Assembly: GCA_905200545.1 (NCBI GenBank)
Contig: CAJKKQ010000015.1
Coordinates: forward strand, 1 to 64,000
Reading direction: 5' to 3'
Origin: an uncultured Oscillibacter sp.
GTDB taxonomy: Bacteria > Bacillota > Clostridia > Oscillospirales > Oscillospiraceae
DNA length: 64,000 nucleotides
Shown here piece after piece: positions 1 through 7,097 of this stretch (position 1 is the first letter of the stretch; every line of letters begins with the position of its first letter). Position numbers and translations under genes: made by a program. The notes below the pieces were generated by a model. The model was not told where the DNA came from, did no database searches, and saw nothing but the letters and a program-made list of their open reading frames with translations.

Positions 1-54
1 CGTAGATGGCGGCGCCTACGAACAGGATCACAAGGCCCAGTACGAATGTTGCCA
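1..54 (-). CDS. N-terminal fragment of a membrane protein, possibly CstA-like
   Basis: Only the first 18 codons are inside the window; the gene continues past the left edge. The start ATG is at 54 with a GGAG-type ribosome site just upstream on the minus strand. The visible peptide is a hydrophobic helix (MATFVLGLVILFVGAAIY). This resembles the first membrane segment of carbon starvation protein A family peptide/pyruvate transporters of Clostridia, which often continue with a GK-rich loop, but too little is visible to decide. It is preceded by a leader of about 330 nt with its own promoter (387-415). Confidence 0.45.
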
Positions 55-179
55 TTAACACACACTCCTTTTATTTCACTGTCGTGATGTTCCGAAATTC
101 ACGGAGGCCCTGCCGGATTCGGTTTGCCTCCGCAGGCCGGTTCCCCGGTCTATGCTTGCAAATGGATTCCTGCACACTT

Positions 180-196
180 TGTATACGCGGTATACA
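180..196. promoter_or_regulatory. Palindromic operator-like site TGTATAC-N3-GTATACA
   Basis: A perfect 7-3-7 inverted repeat, TGTATACGCGGTATACA. Dyads of the type TNGTNNNACNA are typical of operators of GntR/FadR-family regulators, and such a regulator is encoded 480 bp away at 673-1362. The site lies in the transcribed leader, about 190 bp downstream of the -10 box, so binding would act as a roadblock rather than by blocking polymerase. The regulator assignment is inference. Confidence 0.5.
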
Positions 197-386
197 TTCC
201 CTCCTTATCTCCGCTGCGGGTTTGATGGCCTGGGACCGGAACGTCAGTGCTCCCCCCGTTCTTGGGGGAAAGGATACAGCAGAAAGTGCTTTTCCGCCGG
301 AGCGGGGGTGCCCGGGCGCTTCCGCTAAAAAAATACGGAAGAACGCAAAGACACCGTTAAAAAATACCCTCTTGCTGTTGCCAGCT

Positions 387-415
387 ATTATACACGACCG
401 TTTAGATTTTGTTAA
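387..415 (-). promoter_or_regulatory. Sigma-A promoter for the left-edge gene
   Basis: On the minus strand, -35 TTAACA (415-410) and -10 TATAAT (392-387) are separated by exactly 17 bp. It points toward the truncated gene ending at the left border. Confidence 0.75.
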
Positions 416-617
416 TAGGTAGAAGGAAAATTTGTGTACAATTTGTGAATAAGCACTGCCGGATTGGGCAAAACGCCGGAAAAATCCCAAGAAAACAGAT
501 AAAAAGGTAGAGAAAAAACAGGAAATCTCTAAAATGAGCCTCTGACGGTCTCAAAAAGTACCGGTAGAATCAACAAAGATCGGATCTTAACAAAGGGAAA
601 TCACCCTGTATCATTGC

Positions 618-653
618 AAAAAAGGGGATCGTGCCTTGGCACGATCCCCTTTT
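618..653 (-). terminator. Intrinsic terminator of the GntR gene
   Basis: A near-perfect 16-bp stem, AAAAGGGGATCGTGCC with a TT loop and its complement, is followed on the minus strand by a run of T (complement of the A run at 618-623). It lies 20 bp after the stop of the regulator gene. Confidence 0.9.
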
Positions 654-672
654 GGATGCGGTACGGAGATGC

Positions 673-1362
673 TTACGCCTCATGGAGAGTGTTGATGAGG
701 TGCTTGATATGGATGCTCATGGCATGGCGGGCCCCCACCTCGTCCCGCCGCAGCAGAAACTCCAGGATCAGCTGGTTGTCCCGGACGGCGATGTCCTGCA
801 TCTGCTGGCGGTTTTCCGTGATCTGAAGGATCTCGTTGACGGCACTGTTGATGATGGGGTACAGGCGGCGCATATACTCGTTGTGGGACGCCCGGATCAG
901 CGCCATGTGGAATTCCTGATCCGCCAGGGGCCAGTCCCCCCCGGCGGCGGCAATGCGCTCCATCCGGTCCGCTTTCTTCTGGATCTGACGCAGCTCCTCG
1001 TCCGTGGCCCGCTGGCAGGCCATGGCCACGGTGGCGGGCTCGAAAATCAGCCGCATCTCGAAAAGATCCTTGGCCCGCACCCGGGAGCGCAGGCTGGAGA
1101 GGGCCGTGAGATCCATGGCCTGGGTGGGCAGCGTCTGGGCCACAAAGGTGCCCTTGCCCCGGCGGATCTCCAGCACGCCCTGGGCCACCAGAAAGGAGAT
1201 GGCCTCCCGCAACGTGGTGCGGCTGACCTGCAGCGCGTCACTGAGTTCATTTTCATTGGGCAGCTTGCTGCCCGGGGCATAGCGGCCCTCGTCCACGATC
1301 ATGTCGTACAGCCGCTCCGCTGTCTGTTCCGACAGCTTGATCTTCTTCGTTCCGGCACTCAT
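673..1362 (-). CDS. GntR/FadR-family transcriptional regulator
   Basis: This 229-residue protein has an N-terminal winged helix-turn-helix (about residues 10-75, with the typical GSKLPNENELSDALQVSRTT stretch and the wing RRGKGTFV) and a C-terminal all-helical FCD ligand-binding domain (about 90-215). FCD domains usually bind a metal through Asp/His residues. The first His is present in the DQEFHMALI segment and the last in MSIHIKH, but the middle His of the family pattern appears to be Asn (RDNQLILEFL). It is divergent from the 2-oxoacid:ferredoxin oxidoreductase operon and probably controls it, perhaps with a 2-oxoacid or fatty acid as ligand. A GGAGG ribosome site precedes the ATG. The family is certain; the ligand and targets are inferred. 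Confidence 0.9.
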   Translation of the reverse strand: MSAGTKKIKLSEQTAERLYDMIVDEGRYAPGSKLPNENELSDALQVSRTTLREAISFLVAQGVLEIRRGKGTFVAQTLPTQAMDLTALSSLRSRVRAKDLFEMRLIFEPATVAMACQRATDEELRQIQKKADRMERIAAAGGDWPLADQEFHMALIRASHNEYMRRLYPIINSAVNEILQITENRQQMQDIAVRDNQLILEFLLRRDEVGARHAMSIHIKHLINTLHEA

Positions 1363-1439
1363 GGCCGATCAACCTCCCTTCCCGCGGCCGCTGCCGCGGT
1401 TATTTTTCCCACAGCCCCCCCCAAAAGGGCCGGATGCAC

Positions 1440-1477
1440 TTGACATCATATCTTAATTGGGGTACAATGACATCATA
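1440..1477 (+). promoter_or_regulatory. Promoter of the oxidoreductase operon with repeated operator-like sequence
   Basis: TTGACA (1440-1445) and TACAAT (1463-1468) with 17 bp spacing form a strong plus-strand promoter. The 10-mer TGACATCATA occurs twice, at 1441-1450 over the -35 box and at 1468-1477 just after the -10 box. With its flanks it contains the small dyad ATGA-CA-TCAT. Placement over both promoter elements suggests repression, most simply by the divergent GntR protein. On the opposite strand a weaker TATGAT (1450-1445) could serve the regulator gene itself. Confidence 0.7.
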
Positions 1478-1547
1478 CAACAGAAAAAGAAATAATACAA
1501 CTTCCAATTTTCAACAAATCGAAAAAATTTTGAGAGGTGACCGACCC

Positions 1548-2228
1548 TTGAATGCCTTGGACATTTGCCGGCACCGGGTCTCCATCATCACCGGCCACTA
1601 CGGCACCGGAAAGACCGAGTTCGCCGTGAATCTGGCCCTGAAGATGGCGGAGGAAGGCGCCGGCGTGATGCTGGCGGATCTGGACATCGTCAATCCCTAT
1701 TTCCGCTCCCGGGAGCGCAAGAAGATGCTGGAAGCGGCCGGCGTGCGGGTGATCTCCTCCTCCCAGGAGTGTTCCGACGCCGACGTGCCGGCCCTGCCGG
1801 CGGAGCTTTTGACCATCCTGGAAAACCGGGAGATCCGGGGCGTGCTGGACATCGGCGGCGACCCGGTAGGAGCCCGGGTGCTGGCCCGGTTCCAGCCCAA
1901 GATCGTCCGGGAGGACTACCAGCTCATCTATGTGCTCAACGCCAACCGCCCGGAGGTCCGGGAGCCGGAGAGCGCCGTGGCGTACCTGCGGGGCATTGAG
2001 GCGGTGACAGGCCTCACCTGCGGCGGCATCATCAACAACACCCACCTGTGCGGCGAGACCACGCCGGAGGAGATCCGCAAGGGCGCCCGCCTGGCAGGGA
2101 CCGTCTCAGAGCAGACCGGGATTCCGGTTTTGTGCCATGTGGCGGAGAACCGCTTCGCCGGAGAATTGTCAGACCTTTCGGGACCTGTATTCCCGATCAC
2201 CATTAAAATGAAAAAGCCGTGGGAATGA
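1548..2228 (+). CDS. P-loop ATPase of the MinD/ParA-like class, associated with a 2-oxoacid oxidoreductase
   Basis: This 226-residue protein has a Walker A motif GHYGTGKT (residues 16-23), followed by a LADLDIVNPYFRS segment like that of deviant-Walker SIMIBI NTPases (ParA, MinD, NifH/Mrp-like). A later LIYVLNANRPE segment resembles their nucleotide-base site. The frame is open upstream to an ATG at 1434, but that lies before the promoter. The TTG at 1548 has the ribosome site GAGAGGTGA at 1532-1540, so I take TTG as the start. It is the first gene of the ferredoxin-alpha-beta-gamma operon. A role in assembly or activation of the enzyme is plausible from position only; no substrate is known to me. 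Confidence 0.75.
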   Translation: MNALDICRHRVSIITGHYGTGKTEFAVNLALKMAEEGAGVMLADLDIVNPYFRSRERKKMLEAAGVRVISSSQECSDADVPALPAELLTILENREIRGVLDIGGDPVGARVLARFQPKIVREDYQLIYVLNANRPEVREPESAVAYLRGIEAVTGLTCGGIINNTHLCGETTPEEIRKGARLAGTVSEQTGIPVLCHVAENRFAGELSDLSGPVFPITIKMKKPWE

Positions 2229-2262
2229 CCCCGGCCAAAGGGGAAAGGAGGACCACACCATC

Positions 2263-2475
2263 ATGACTGCCAAGGTAACCTTTGATTCCGACCACTGCAA
2301 GGGCTGTGAGCTCTGCACCACCGTGTGCCCCAAACACATTGTCGCCATCGATCAGAGCGTCATCAACCGCAAGGGCTATCATCCCGCCCACGTAACGGAC
2401 ATTACGGCGTGCATTGCCTGCGCCAGCTGCGCCAAGATCTGCCCCGACTCCATCATCACCGTGGAAAAATTCTGA
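2263..2475 (+). CDS. 2[4Fe-4S] ferredoxin, delta subunit of 2-oxoacid oxidoreductase
   Basis: A 70-residue protein with two CxxCxxCxxxC clusters (Cys12, 15, 18, 22 and Cys50, 53, 56, 60), the classic bacterial 2[4Fe-4S] ferredoxin pattern. Standing directly before the alpha subunit gene, it is the electron-carrying delta subunit (KorD/VorD type) that takes electrons from the thiamine-diphosphate site to free ferredoxin. A GGAAAGGAGG ribosome site precedes the ATG. Confidence 0.92.
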   Translation: MTAKVTFDSDHCKGCELCTTVCPKHIVAIDQSVINRKGYHPAHVTDITACIACASCAKICPDSIITVEKF

Positions 2476-2493
2476 AAAAGGAGGTCGTCAACC

Positions 2494-3564
2494 GTGGAAA
2501 AAGAACTTTGGAAAGGCAACGAAGCCATTGCCGAGGCTGCCATCCGTGCCGGATGTGACTGTTTCTTCGGCTATCCCATCACCCCCCAGAGCGAAGTGCC
2601 TGAGTATATGTCCGCCCACCTGCCCAAGGCCGGCGGCGTGTTCGTCCAGTCCGAGTCTGAGGTAGCCGCCATCAACATGGTGTACGGCGCCGCCGGCTCC
2701 GGTATGCGGGCCATGACCTCCTCCTCCTCCCCGGGCATCAGCCTCAAGCAGGAGGGCATCACCTACATCGCCGGCGCCGAGCTGCCCTGCGTCATCGTCA
2801 ACTGCATGCGCGGTGGCCCGGGCCTGGGCACCATCCAGCCCGGCCAGGGCGACTACTACCAGGCCACCCGCGGCGGCGGCAACGGCGACTACCGCACCCT
2901 GGTCCTCTCTCCCTCCAATGTGCAGGAGGCCGTGGACTTCGTCCAGGAGGCCTTCGACATCGCCGACCAGTACCGCAACCCCGTCATGGTGGTGATGGAC
3001 GGCCTCATCGGCCAGATGATGGAGCCCATCGAGTGGCACCCCATCCCCAAGCGGGACCTGCCTCCCAAGGACTGGGCCACCACCGGCCGCAAGGACCGGG
3101 ACCACAACAACATCATCAACTCCCTGTACATGGATCCCGAGGAGTGCGAACGTCACAACGACCATCTGGCCCAGAAGTACGCTGAGATGGAGAAGAACGA
3201 GGTCCGCTGGGACACCAAGGAGTGCGACGACGCCGAAGTGGTCATCACCGCTTACGGCACCCCCGCCCGCATCGCCCTCACCGCCATCGAGAACCTGCGC
3301 ACCCAGGGCGTCAAGGCCGGCCTCTTCCGCCCCATCACCCTGTGGCCCTATCCCGAAGCTGCCCTGCGGGAGCTGTCCAAGGCAGATCACGTGAAAGCCT
3401 TCCTGGACGTGGAGATGAGCTCCACCGGCCAGATGATCGACGATGTGCGCCTTTCCGTGGAGGGCCGCAAGCCCATCCACTACCTGGGTCACGCCGGCGG
3501 CGTGATGCCCACCGTGGAGGAAATCGAGGAAGCGGCCAAAAAGGCCTTGAAGGAGGCAGAGTAA
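2494..3564 (+). CDS. 2-oxoacid:ferredoxin oxidoreductase, alpha subunit (VorB/KorA type)
   Basis: This 356-residue protein matches the alpha subunit of four-subunit 2-oxoglutarate or 2-oxoisovalerate:ferredoxin oxidoreductases. It opens with GNEAIAEAAIRAGCDCFFGY and a PITPQSE segment, followed by the pyrimidine-binding region of the thiamine-diphosphate fold and a transketolase C-terminal-like domain. The start is GTG at 2494 behind AAAGGAGG. With beta, gamma and ferredoxin it oxidatively decarboxylates a 2-oxoacid to acyl-CoA and CO2, reducing ferredoxin in the cytoplasm. The nearby branched-chain aminotransferase favours branched-chain 2-oxoacids (VOR), but 2-oxoglutarate cannot be excluded from sequence reading alone. 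Confidence 0.9.
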   Translation: MEKELWKGNEAIAEAAIRAGCDCFFGYPITPQSEVPEYMSAHLPKAGGVFVQSESEVAAINMVYGAAGSGMRAMTSSSSPGISLKQEGITYIAGAELPCVIVNCMRGGPGLGTIQPGQGDYYQATRGGGNGDYRTLVLSPSNVQEAVDFVQEAFDIADQYRNPVMVVMDGLIGQMMEPIEWHPIPKRDLPPKDWATTGRKDRDHNNIINSLYMDPEECERHNDHLAQKYAEMEKNEVRWDTKECDDAEVVITAYGTPARIALTAIENLRTQGVKAGLFRPITLWPYPEAALRELSKADHVKAFLDVEMSSTGQMIDDVRLSVEGRKPIHYLGHAGGVMPTVEEIEEAAKKALKEAE

Positions 3565-3565
3565 C

Positions 3566-4315
3566 ATGGCAATCGTATATCAGAAGTCCAAAGGCTTGAC
3601 GGACGCCGAACTGCACTACTGCCCCGGCTGCAACCACGGCATCGTCCATAAGCTGGTAGCCGAGTCCCTGGTGGAGCTGGGCCTGCTGGACGACGCCATC
3701 GGCGTGTGCCCCGTAGGCTGCTCCGTGTTCGCCTATAAATATTTTAACTGCGATATGCAGGAGGCCGCTCACGGCCGCGCGCCCGCTGTGGCCACCGGCA
3801 TCAAGCGCACCCATCCCCATCAGGCGGTGTTCACCTATCAGGGCGACGGCGACCTGGCCTCCATCGGCACGGCGGAGATCGTCCACGCCGCCATGCGGGG
3901 TGAGAAGTTCACCACCATCTTTATCAACAACGCCATTTACGGTATGACCGGCGGCCAGATGGCCCCCACCACCCTCATCGGCCAGCGGGCCACCACCTGC
4001 CAGGAGGGCCGCACCAAGGAGCAGGCCGGCATGCCCATCCGCATGGCGGAGCTGCTGTCCACCCTGGACGGCTGCGTCTACGCCGAGCGGGTATGCGTCA
4101 CCGACATCGCCAACCTCAACAAGGCCAAGCGGGCCATCAAGAAGGCCTTTGAAAAGCAGATGGCCGGCGAGGGCTTCACCTTTGTGGAAGTGCTCTCCAC
4201 CTGCCCCACCAACTGGGGCATGACGCCGCTGAAGGCCATCGACTGGCTCAAGGAGAACATGATCCCCTACTATCCTCTGGGAGTCATCAAGGATACCGGC
4301 GCGGAGGTGAAATAA
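3566..4315 (+). CDS. 2-oxoacid:ferredoxin oxidoreductase, beta subunit (thiamine diphosphate-binding)
   Basis: A 249-residue protein with the beta-subunit signature CPGCNHG (residues 19-25), whose cysteines help bind a 4Fe-4S cluster in related enzymes. The thiamine-diphosphate/Mg motif begins GDGD near residues 93-96 and continues to INNAIYGMTGGQ. It starts 1 nt after the alpha subunit stop, so the two are translationally coupled. This is the pyrophosphate-binding half of the active site. Confidence 0.92.
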   Translation: MAIVYQKSKGLTDAELHYCPGCNHGIVHKLVAESLVELGLLDDAIGVCPVGCSVFAYKYFNCDMQEAAHGRAPAVATGIKRTHPHQAVFTYQGDGDLASIGTAEIVHAAMRGEKFTTIFINNAIYGMTGGQMAPTTLIGQRATTCQEGRTKEQAGMPIRMAELLSTLDGCVYAERVCVTDIANLNKAKRAIKKAFEKQMAGEGFTFVEVLSTCPTNWGMTPLKAIDWLKENMIPYYPLGVIKDTGAEVK

Positions 4316-4316
4316 G

Positions 4317-4853
4317 ATGAAAAAAGAAATCATCATTTCCGGCTTCGGCGGCCAGGGCGGTCTGGCCATCGGCAAGAACCTGGCGGAGGCCGGCATGGCC
4401 GAGGGCCTCAACGTCACCTGGGCCCCCTCCTACGGCCCCGAGATGCGCGGCGGTACCGCCAACTGCTCCGTGGTCCTCTCCGACAAGGCCATCGGTTCTC
4501 CCGTGTTTGCCCGCTCCACGGAGCTCATCGCCCTCAACGAGCCCTCTCTGGTGAAGTTTGAGGCGGGCGTGCTCCCCGGCGGCACGGTCTTTGTCAACAG
4601 CGACGTGGTCACCGACAAGGTCTCCCGCCCCGACCTGACGGCCTATTACATCCCCTGCTCCAAGATCGCCGAGGAGGTGGGCAACCCCAAGGTGGCCAAC
4701 ATGGTGATGCTGGGCGCCTATGTGGCTGCCACCAAGATCCTCAAGCCCGAGACCATCGAGACCATGATCCAGGAGATGTTCACCGGCCCCAAGGCCAAGT
4801 TCGTGCCCCTGAACATCGAGGCGTTCCGCCGCGGCATGGCCTGCGTCCAGTAA
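4317..4853 (+). CDS. 2-oxoacid:ferredoxin oxidoreductase, gamma subunit
   Basis: A 178-residue protein opening with ISGFGGQGG and containing the segment APSYGPEMRGGTANCSVV, both hallmarks of the gamma (KorC/PorC) subunit, which contributes to CoA binding. It starts 1 nt after the beta subunit stop and is the last gene of the operon. The order delta-alpha-beta-gamma is the usual one for KOR/VOR enzymes. Confidence 0.92.
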   Translation: MKKEIIISGFGGQGGLAIGKNLAEAGMAEGLNVTWAPSYGPEMRGGTANCSVVLSDKAIGSPVFARSTELIALNEPSLVKFEAGVLPGGTVFVNSDVVTDKVSRPDLTAYYIPCSKIAEEVGNPKVANMVMLGAYVAATKILKPETIETMIQEMFTGPKAKFVPLNIEAFRRGMACVQ

Positions 4854-4880
4854 TCCCTCTTATTGTCTGCCAAAACACAC

Positions 4881-4913
4881 GGCGGCCGGAGAAGCATCCA
4901 TTCCCCGGCCGCC
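4881..4913 (+). terminator. GC-rich hairpin ending the oxidoreductase operon
   Basis: GGCGGCCGG (4881-4889) pairs with CCGGCCGCC (4905-4913). The stem is strong, but no T-run follows, so it is either a weak terminator or an mRNA 3'-end stabiliser. Confidence 0.5.
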
Positions 4914-4949
4914 GCCTCCTAACCGGCGGAAAGCACCGCGCATTTCCCC

Positions 4950-4978
4950 TTGACTTTCCCGCCATATCAGCGTATAAA
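4950..4978 (+). promoter_or_regulatory. Promoter of the T-box/ilvE unit
   Basis: TTGACT (4950-4955), a 17-bp spacer and TATAAA (4973-4978). Transcription would begin near 4985 and run through the T-box leader. Confidence 0.75.
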
Positions 4979-5008
4979 ATAAAAGAAGATAGTGTTTGCG
5001 TGATGAAC

Positions 5009-5259
5009 GGGACATACCGGGGAAACGAACCCTTCAGAGAGCTGCCGGCTGGTGCGAGGCGGCGGGAATGGTTTCACCGGCCTCACCCGGGAGCTGCAGG
5101 CGGAACGGGCTTTGCCCTAAGTATGCCTTGCCGGTTTGCCCTCCGATACCGGGGCGTCGAGTGGCCGTGTCTTTATGCGGCAATGAGAGTGGTACCACGG
5201 AAGTTTGGCTTTCGCCTCTCCTGCCGCAGGCAGGCGTGCGCGGAAGCCTTTTGTTATTC
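5009..5259 (+). promoter_or_regulatory. T-box riboswitch controlling the branched-chain aminotransferase
   Basis: The T-box sequence GAGAGTGGTACCACGG is at 5185-5200. Stem I is recognisable: basal CATAC/GTATG (5013-5017 with 5121-5125), upper stem CCTTCAG/CTGCAGG (5031-5037 with 5094-5100), and the conserved AGAGAG...GCTGGTGCGAGGC distal part after 5034. A terminator (5207-5215 GGCTTTCGC with 5240-5248 GCGGAAGCC, then TTTTGTTATT) competes with the antiterminator. Uncharged tRNA should bind and allow read-through into ilvE. The specifier loop lies in about 5101-5113. The frame GAA-CGG that the usual rule suggests would be Arg, while a CTT (Leu) lies close by, so I do not assign the amino acid. 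Leu, Ile or Val is expected from the gene controlled. Confidence 0.88.
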
Positions 5260-5303
5260 TGCCGACAAACTTCAAAAACTAAATGATAAAGGAGAGTATC
5301 AAA

Positions 5304-6380
5304 ATGCTGGATATCAAAATCACCAAGACCACCAGTCCCAAGGCCAAGCCCACGGACGAGAGCAAGCTGGGCTTCGGTAAAATTTTCACGGACCACATGT
5401 TCGTGATGGACTACAGCCCCGACAAGGGCTGGCATGATGCCCGCATCGTTCCCTATCAGCCCTTCCCCCTGGAGCCTGCCTGCGTGATCTTCCATTACGC
5501 TCAGGAGATCTTTGAGGGCCTGAAGGCCTATCGGACTGCGGACAACAAGATTCAGCTGTTCCGCCCTGAATGCAACGCCCAGCGCATGCAGGACTCCGCC
5601 GACCGTATGTGCATCCCCCAGATCCCGGTGGATGACTTCGTCCAGGCTGTGAAGACCCTGGTGGAAGTGGACAAGGACTGGGTGCCCCACTCTGACGGCG
5701 CCTCCCTGTACATCCGCCCCTTCACCTTTGCCACCGATGTGGGCATGGGCGTCCACGCCAGCAAGAACTATACCTTCTGCATCATCTGCTCTCCCTCCGG
5801 CGCCTACTATGCCGAGGGCATCGATCCCGTCCGCATCTACGTGGAAGACGAGTATATCCGCGCGGCACCCGGCCTGACCGGCTTCACCAAGTGCGGCGGC
5901 AACTACGCTGCCTCCATCAAGGCCGGCGAGATGGCCGAGCAGCAGGGCTTTGCCCAGGTTCTGTGGCTGGACGGCGTGGAGAAGAAGTACGTGGAAGAGG
6001 TCGGCTCCATGAACATCATGTTCAAGATCGACGGCAAGATCTACACCGCTCCCTGCACCGGCACGGTGCTGCCCGGCGTCACCCGCCGCTCCATCATCGA
6101 GCTGCTCAAGGACTGGGGCTACGAGGTCAAGGAGGAGCACGTGGCCATCGCCGATATCATGAAGGCCGGCCATGAGGGCAAGCTGGAAGAGGTCTTCGGC
6201 ACCGGCACCGCCGCCGTCGTCTCCCCGGTCAAGGAGCTGGACTGGAAGGGCGACAAGGTCGCCATCAGCGGCGGCAAGATCGGCGAGCTGACCCAGAAGC
6301 TCTACGATACCCTCACCGGCATCCAGTGGGGCAAGATCCCCGACACCAAGGGCTGGATCGTCCCCGTCTGCAAGGGCTGA
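5304..6380 (+). CDS. ilvE: Branched-chain amino acid aminotransferase
   Basis: This 358-residue protein is a fold type IV PLP enzyme of the longer BCAT type. It has the FHYAQEIFEGLKAYR segment, the PLP lysine at about residue 196 in FTKCGGNYAASIKAGE, and a GTGTAAVVSPVKEL segment that binds the cofactor phosphate. It transfers amino groups between Leu/Ile/Val and 2-oxoglutarate. The ATG at 5304 is preferred over one at 5283 because the ribosome site AAAGGAG lies between them. It is monocistronic behind a T-box. With the upstream oxidoreductase it forms a route between branched-chain amino acids and branched acyl-CoA. Confidence 0.95.
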   Translation: MLDIKITKTTSPKAKPTDESKLGFGKIFTDHMFVMDYSPDKGWHDARIVPYQPFPLEPACVIFHYAQEIFEGLKAYRTADNKIQLFRPECNAQRMQDSADRMCIPQIPVDDFVQAVKTLVEVDKDWVPHSDGASLYIRPFTFATDVGMGVHASKNYTFCIICSPSGAYYAEGIDPVRIYVEDEYIRAAPGLTGFTKCGGNYAASIKAGEMAEQQGFAQVLWLDGVEKKYVEEVGSMNIMFKIDGKIYTAPCTGTVLPGVTRRSIIELLKDWGYEVKEEHVAIADIMKAGHEGKLEEVFGTGTAAVVSPVKELDWKGDKVAISGGKIGELTQKLYDTLTGIQWGKIPDTKGWIVPVCKG

Positions 6381-6404
6381 GTCCGAGCGACTCCTGTCAA
6401 ATCA

Positions 6405-6438
6405 AAGAGGAGAAGCCGAAAGGCTTCTCCTCTTTTTT
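6405..6438 (+). terminator. Terminator of ilvE
   Basis: AAGAGGAGAAGCC and its complement around a GAAA loop, followed by TTTTTT. A strong intrinsic terminator 25 bp after the stop. Confidence 0.92.
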
Positions 6439-6477
6439 GCGTGCTGCGCTTCCGGTTCCACCCGGGACGGGGGTTCC

Positions 6478-7044
6478 TCACGCCCGCTCCAGAATGGCCG
6501 CAACCTGATCCTGCGGTACCTGGGGGAAGGGCCGCAGGGGCGCCGGGTCCGGATCGTAGGAGGCAATGGCCTTTTCAAACCAGGCTACATCCCGCCAGGC
6601 GCCGTCCTTGTAGCCGGTGCTGCGCTGAACCCCCATCAGACGGAACCCCAGGCTCCGGTGGAGCCCCTCGCTTTTTTCGTTGGGCAGCGTCACCAGGGCG
6701 TATACCGTCCGGATCCCCTGAAGCCGCAGGAGCTCCATCAGGGCGGTGTAGAGATGCCGGCCCCGGCCGGCGCCGGTGTGGTCCCGGTCCAGATAGACGG
6801 ACAGCTCTGCGTTCCACTGATAGGCTGCCCGCTCTGCCTGCCGGTGGGCATAGGCATACCCCAGGATCTGGCCCTTCTCCTCCCAGACCAGATAGGGATA
6901 CGCCTCCCCGAAGGTCCGGATCCGGCGGGCAAACTCCTCCCGGCTGGGAAGCTGGTATTCAAAGGTGATGCCCGTTTCGATATACTGGGCGTAAATGGCC
7001 AGCAGGGCCGGCGCATCCGCCGGAACGGCCAATCGGATATGCAT
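6478..7044 (-). CDS. GNAT-family N-acetyltransferase (phosphinothricin acetyltransferase-like)
   Basis: A 188-residue GNAT protein. The opening (MHIRLAVPADAPALLAIY), the ETGITFEYQLPS segment and the acetyl-CoA loop region DHTGAGRGRHLYTALMEL match the PAT/YwnH subgroup, which acetylates phosphinothricin-like or methionine-sulfoximine-like amino compounds. The substrate here is unknown. The frame is open further upstream, but ATG 7044 has a GGAAAAGGAG ribosome site 6 nt away and begins the domain exactly. It lies downstream of the terminator at 7064-7093, so it needs its own promoter or read-through. Confidence 0.85.
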   Translation of the reverse strand: MHIRLAVPADAPALLAIYAQYIETGITFEYQLPSREEFARRIRTFGEAYPYLVWEEKGQILGYAYAHRQAERAAYQWNAELSVYLDRDHTGAGRGRHLYTALMELLRLQGIRTVYALVTLPNEKSEGLHRSLGFRLMGVQRSTGYKDGAWRDVAWFEKAIASYDPDPAPLRPFPQVPQDQVAAILERA

Positions 7045-7063
7045 GTGATCGCTCCTTTTCCGC

Positions 7064-7093
7064 AAAAAAGCAGGGACGCTCCGGCGTCCCTGC
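7064..7093 (-). terminator. Terminator between the zinc-ribbon protein and the acetyltransferase
   Basis: GCAGGGACGC (7070-7079) pairs with GCGTCCCTGC (7084-7093). On the minus strand the stem is followed by TTTTTT (A run 7064-7069). Confidence 0.9.
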
Positions 7094-7097
7094 CCGA

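Larger units (their letters stand above)
55..617 (-). other. Non-coding region: promoter and long leader of the left-edge gene
   Basis: No credible protein gene lies here. The minus strand carries a good promoter (387-415), so transcripts would have a leader of about 330 nt before the ATG at 54. The leader contains a CCCCC/GGGGG hairpin near 251-268 and the palindrome at 180-196. I recognise no known riboswitch class. The part 416-617 holds only the far-upstream region and the terminator of the GntR gene. Confidence 0.6.

Noticed and set aside
55..200. Leader peptide starting at an ATG before TATACCGCG on the minus strand
   Set aside because: It gives only about 15 codons and its GGAGGG is 1-2 nt from the ATG, too close; the overlap with the TGTATAC dyad explains the sequence better.
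4996..5286. Short frames of about 96-126 codons between the oxidoreductase operon and ilvE
   Set aside because: They run through the T-box stem I and terminator; the RNA structure explains the sequence better.
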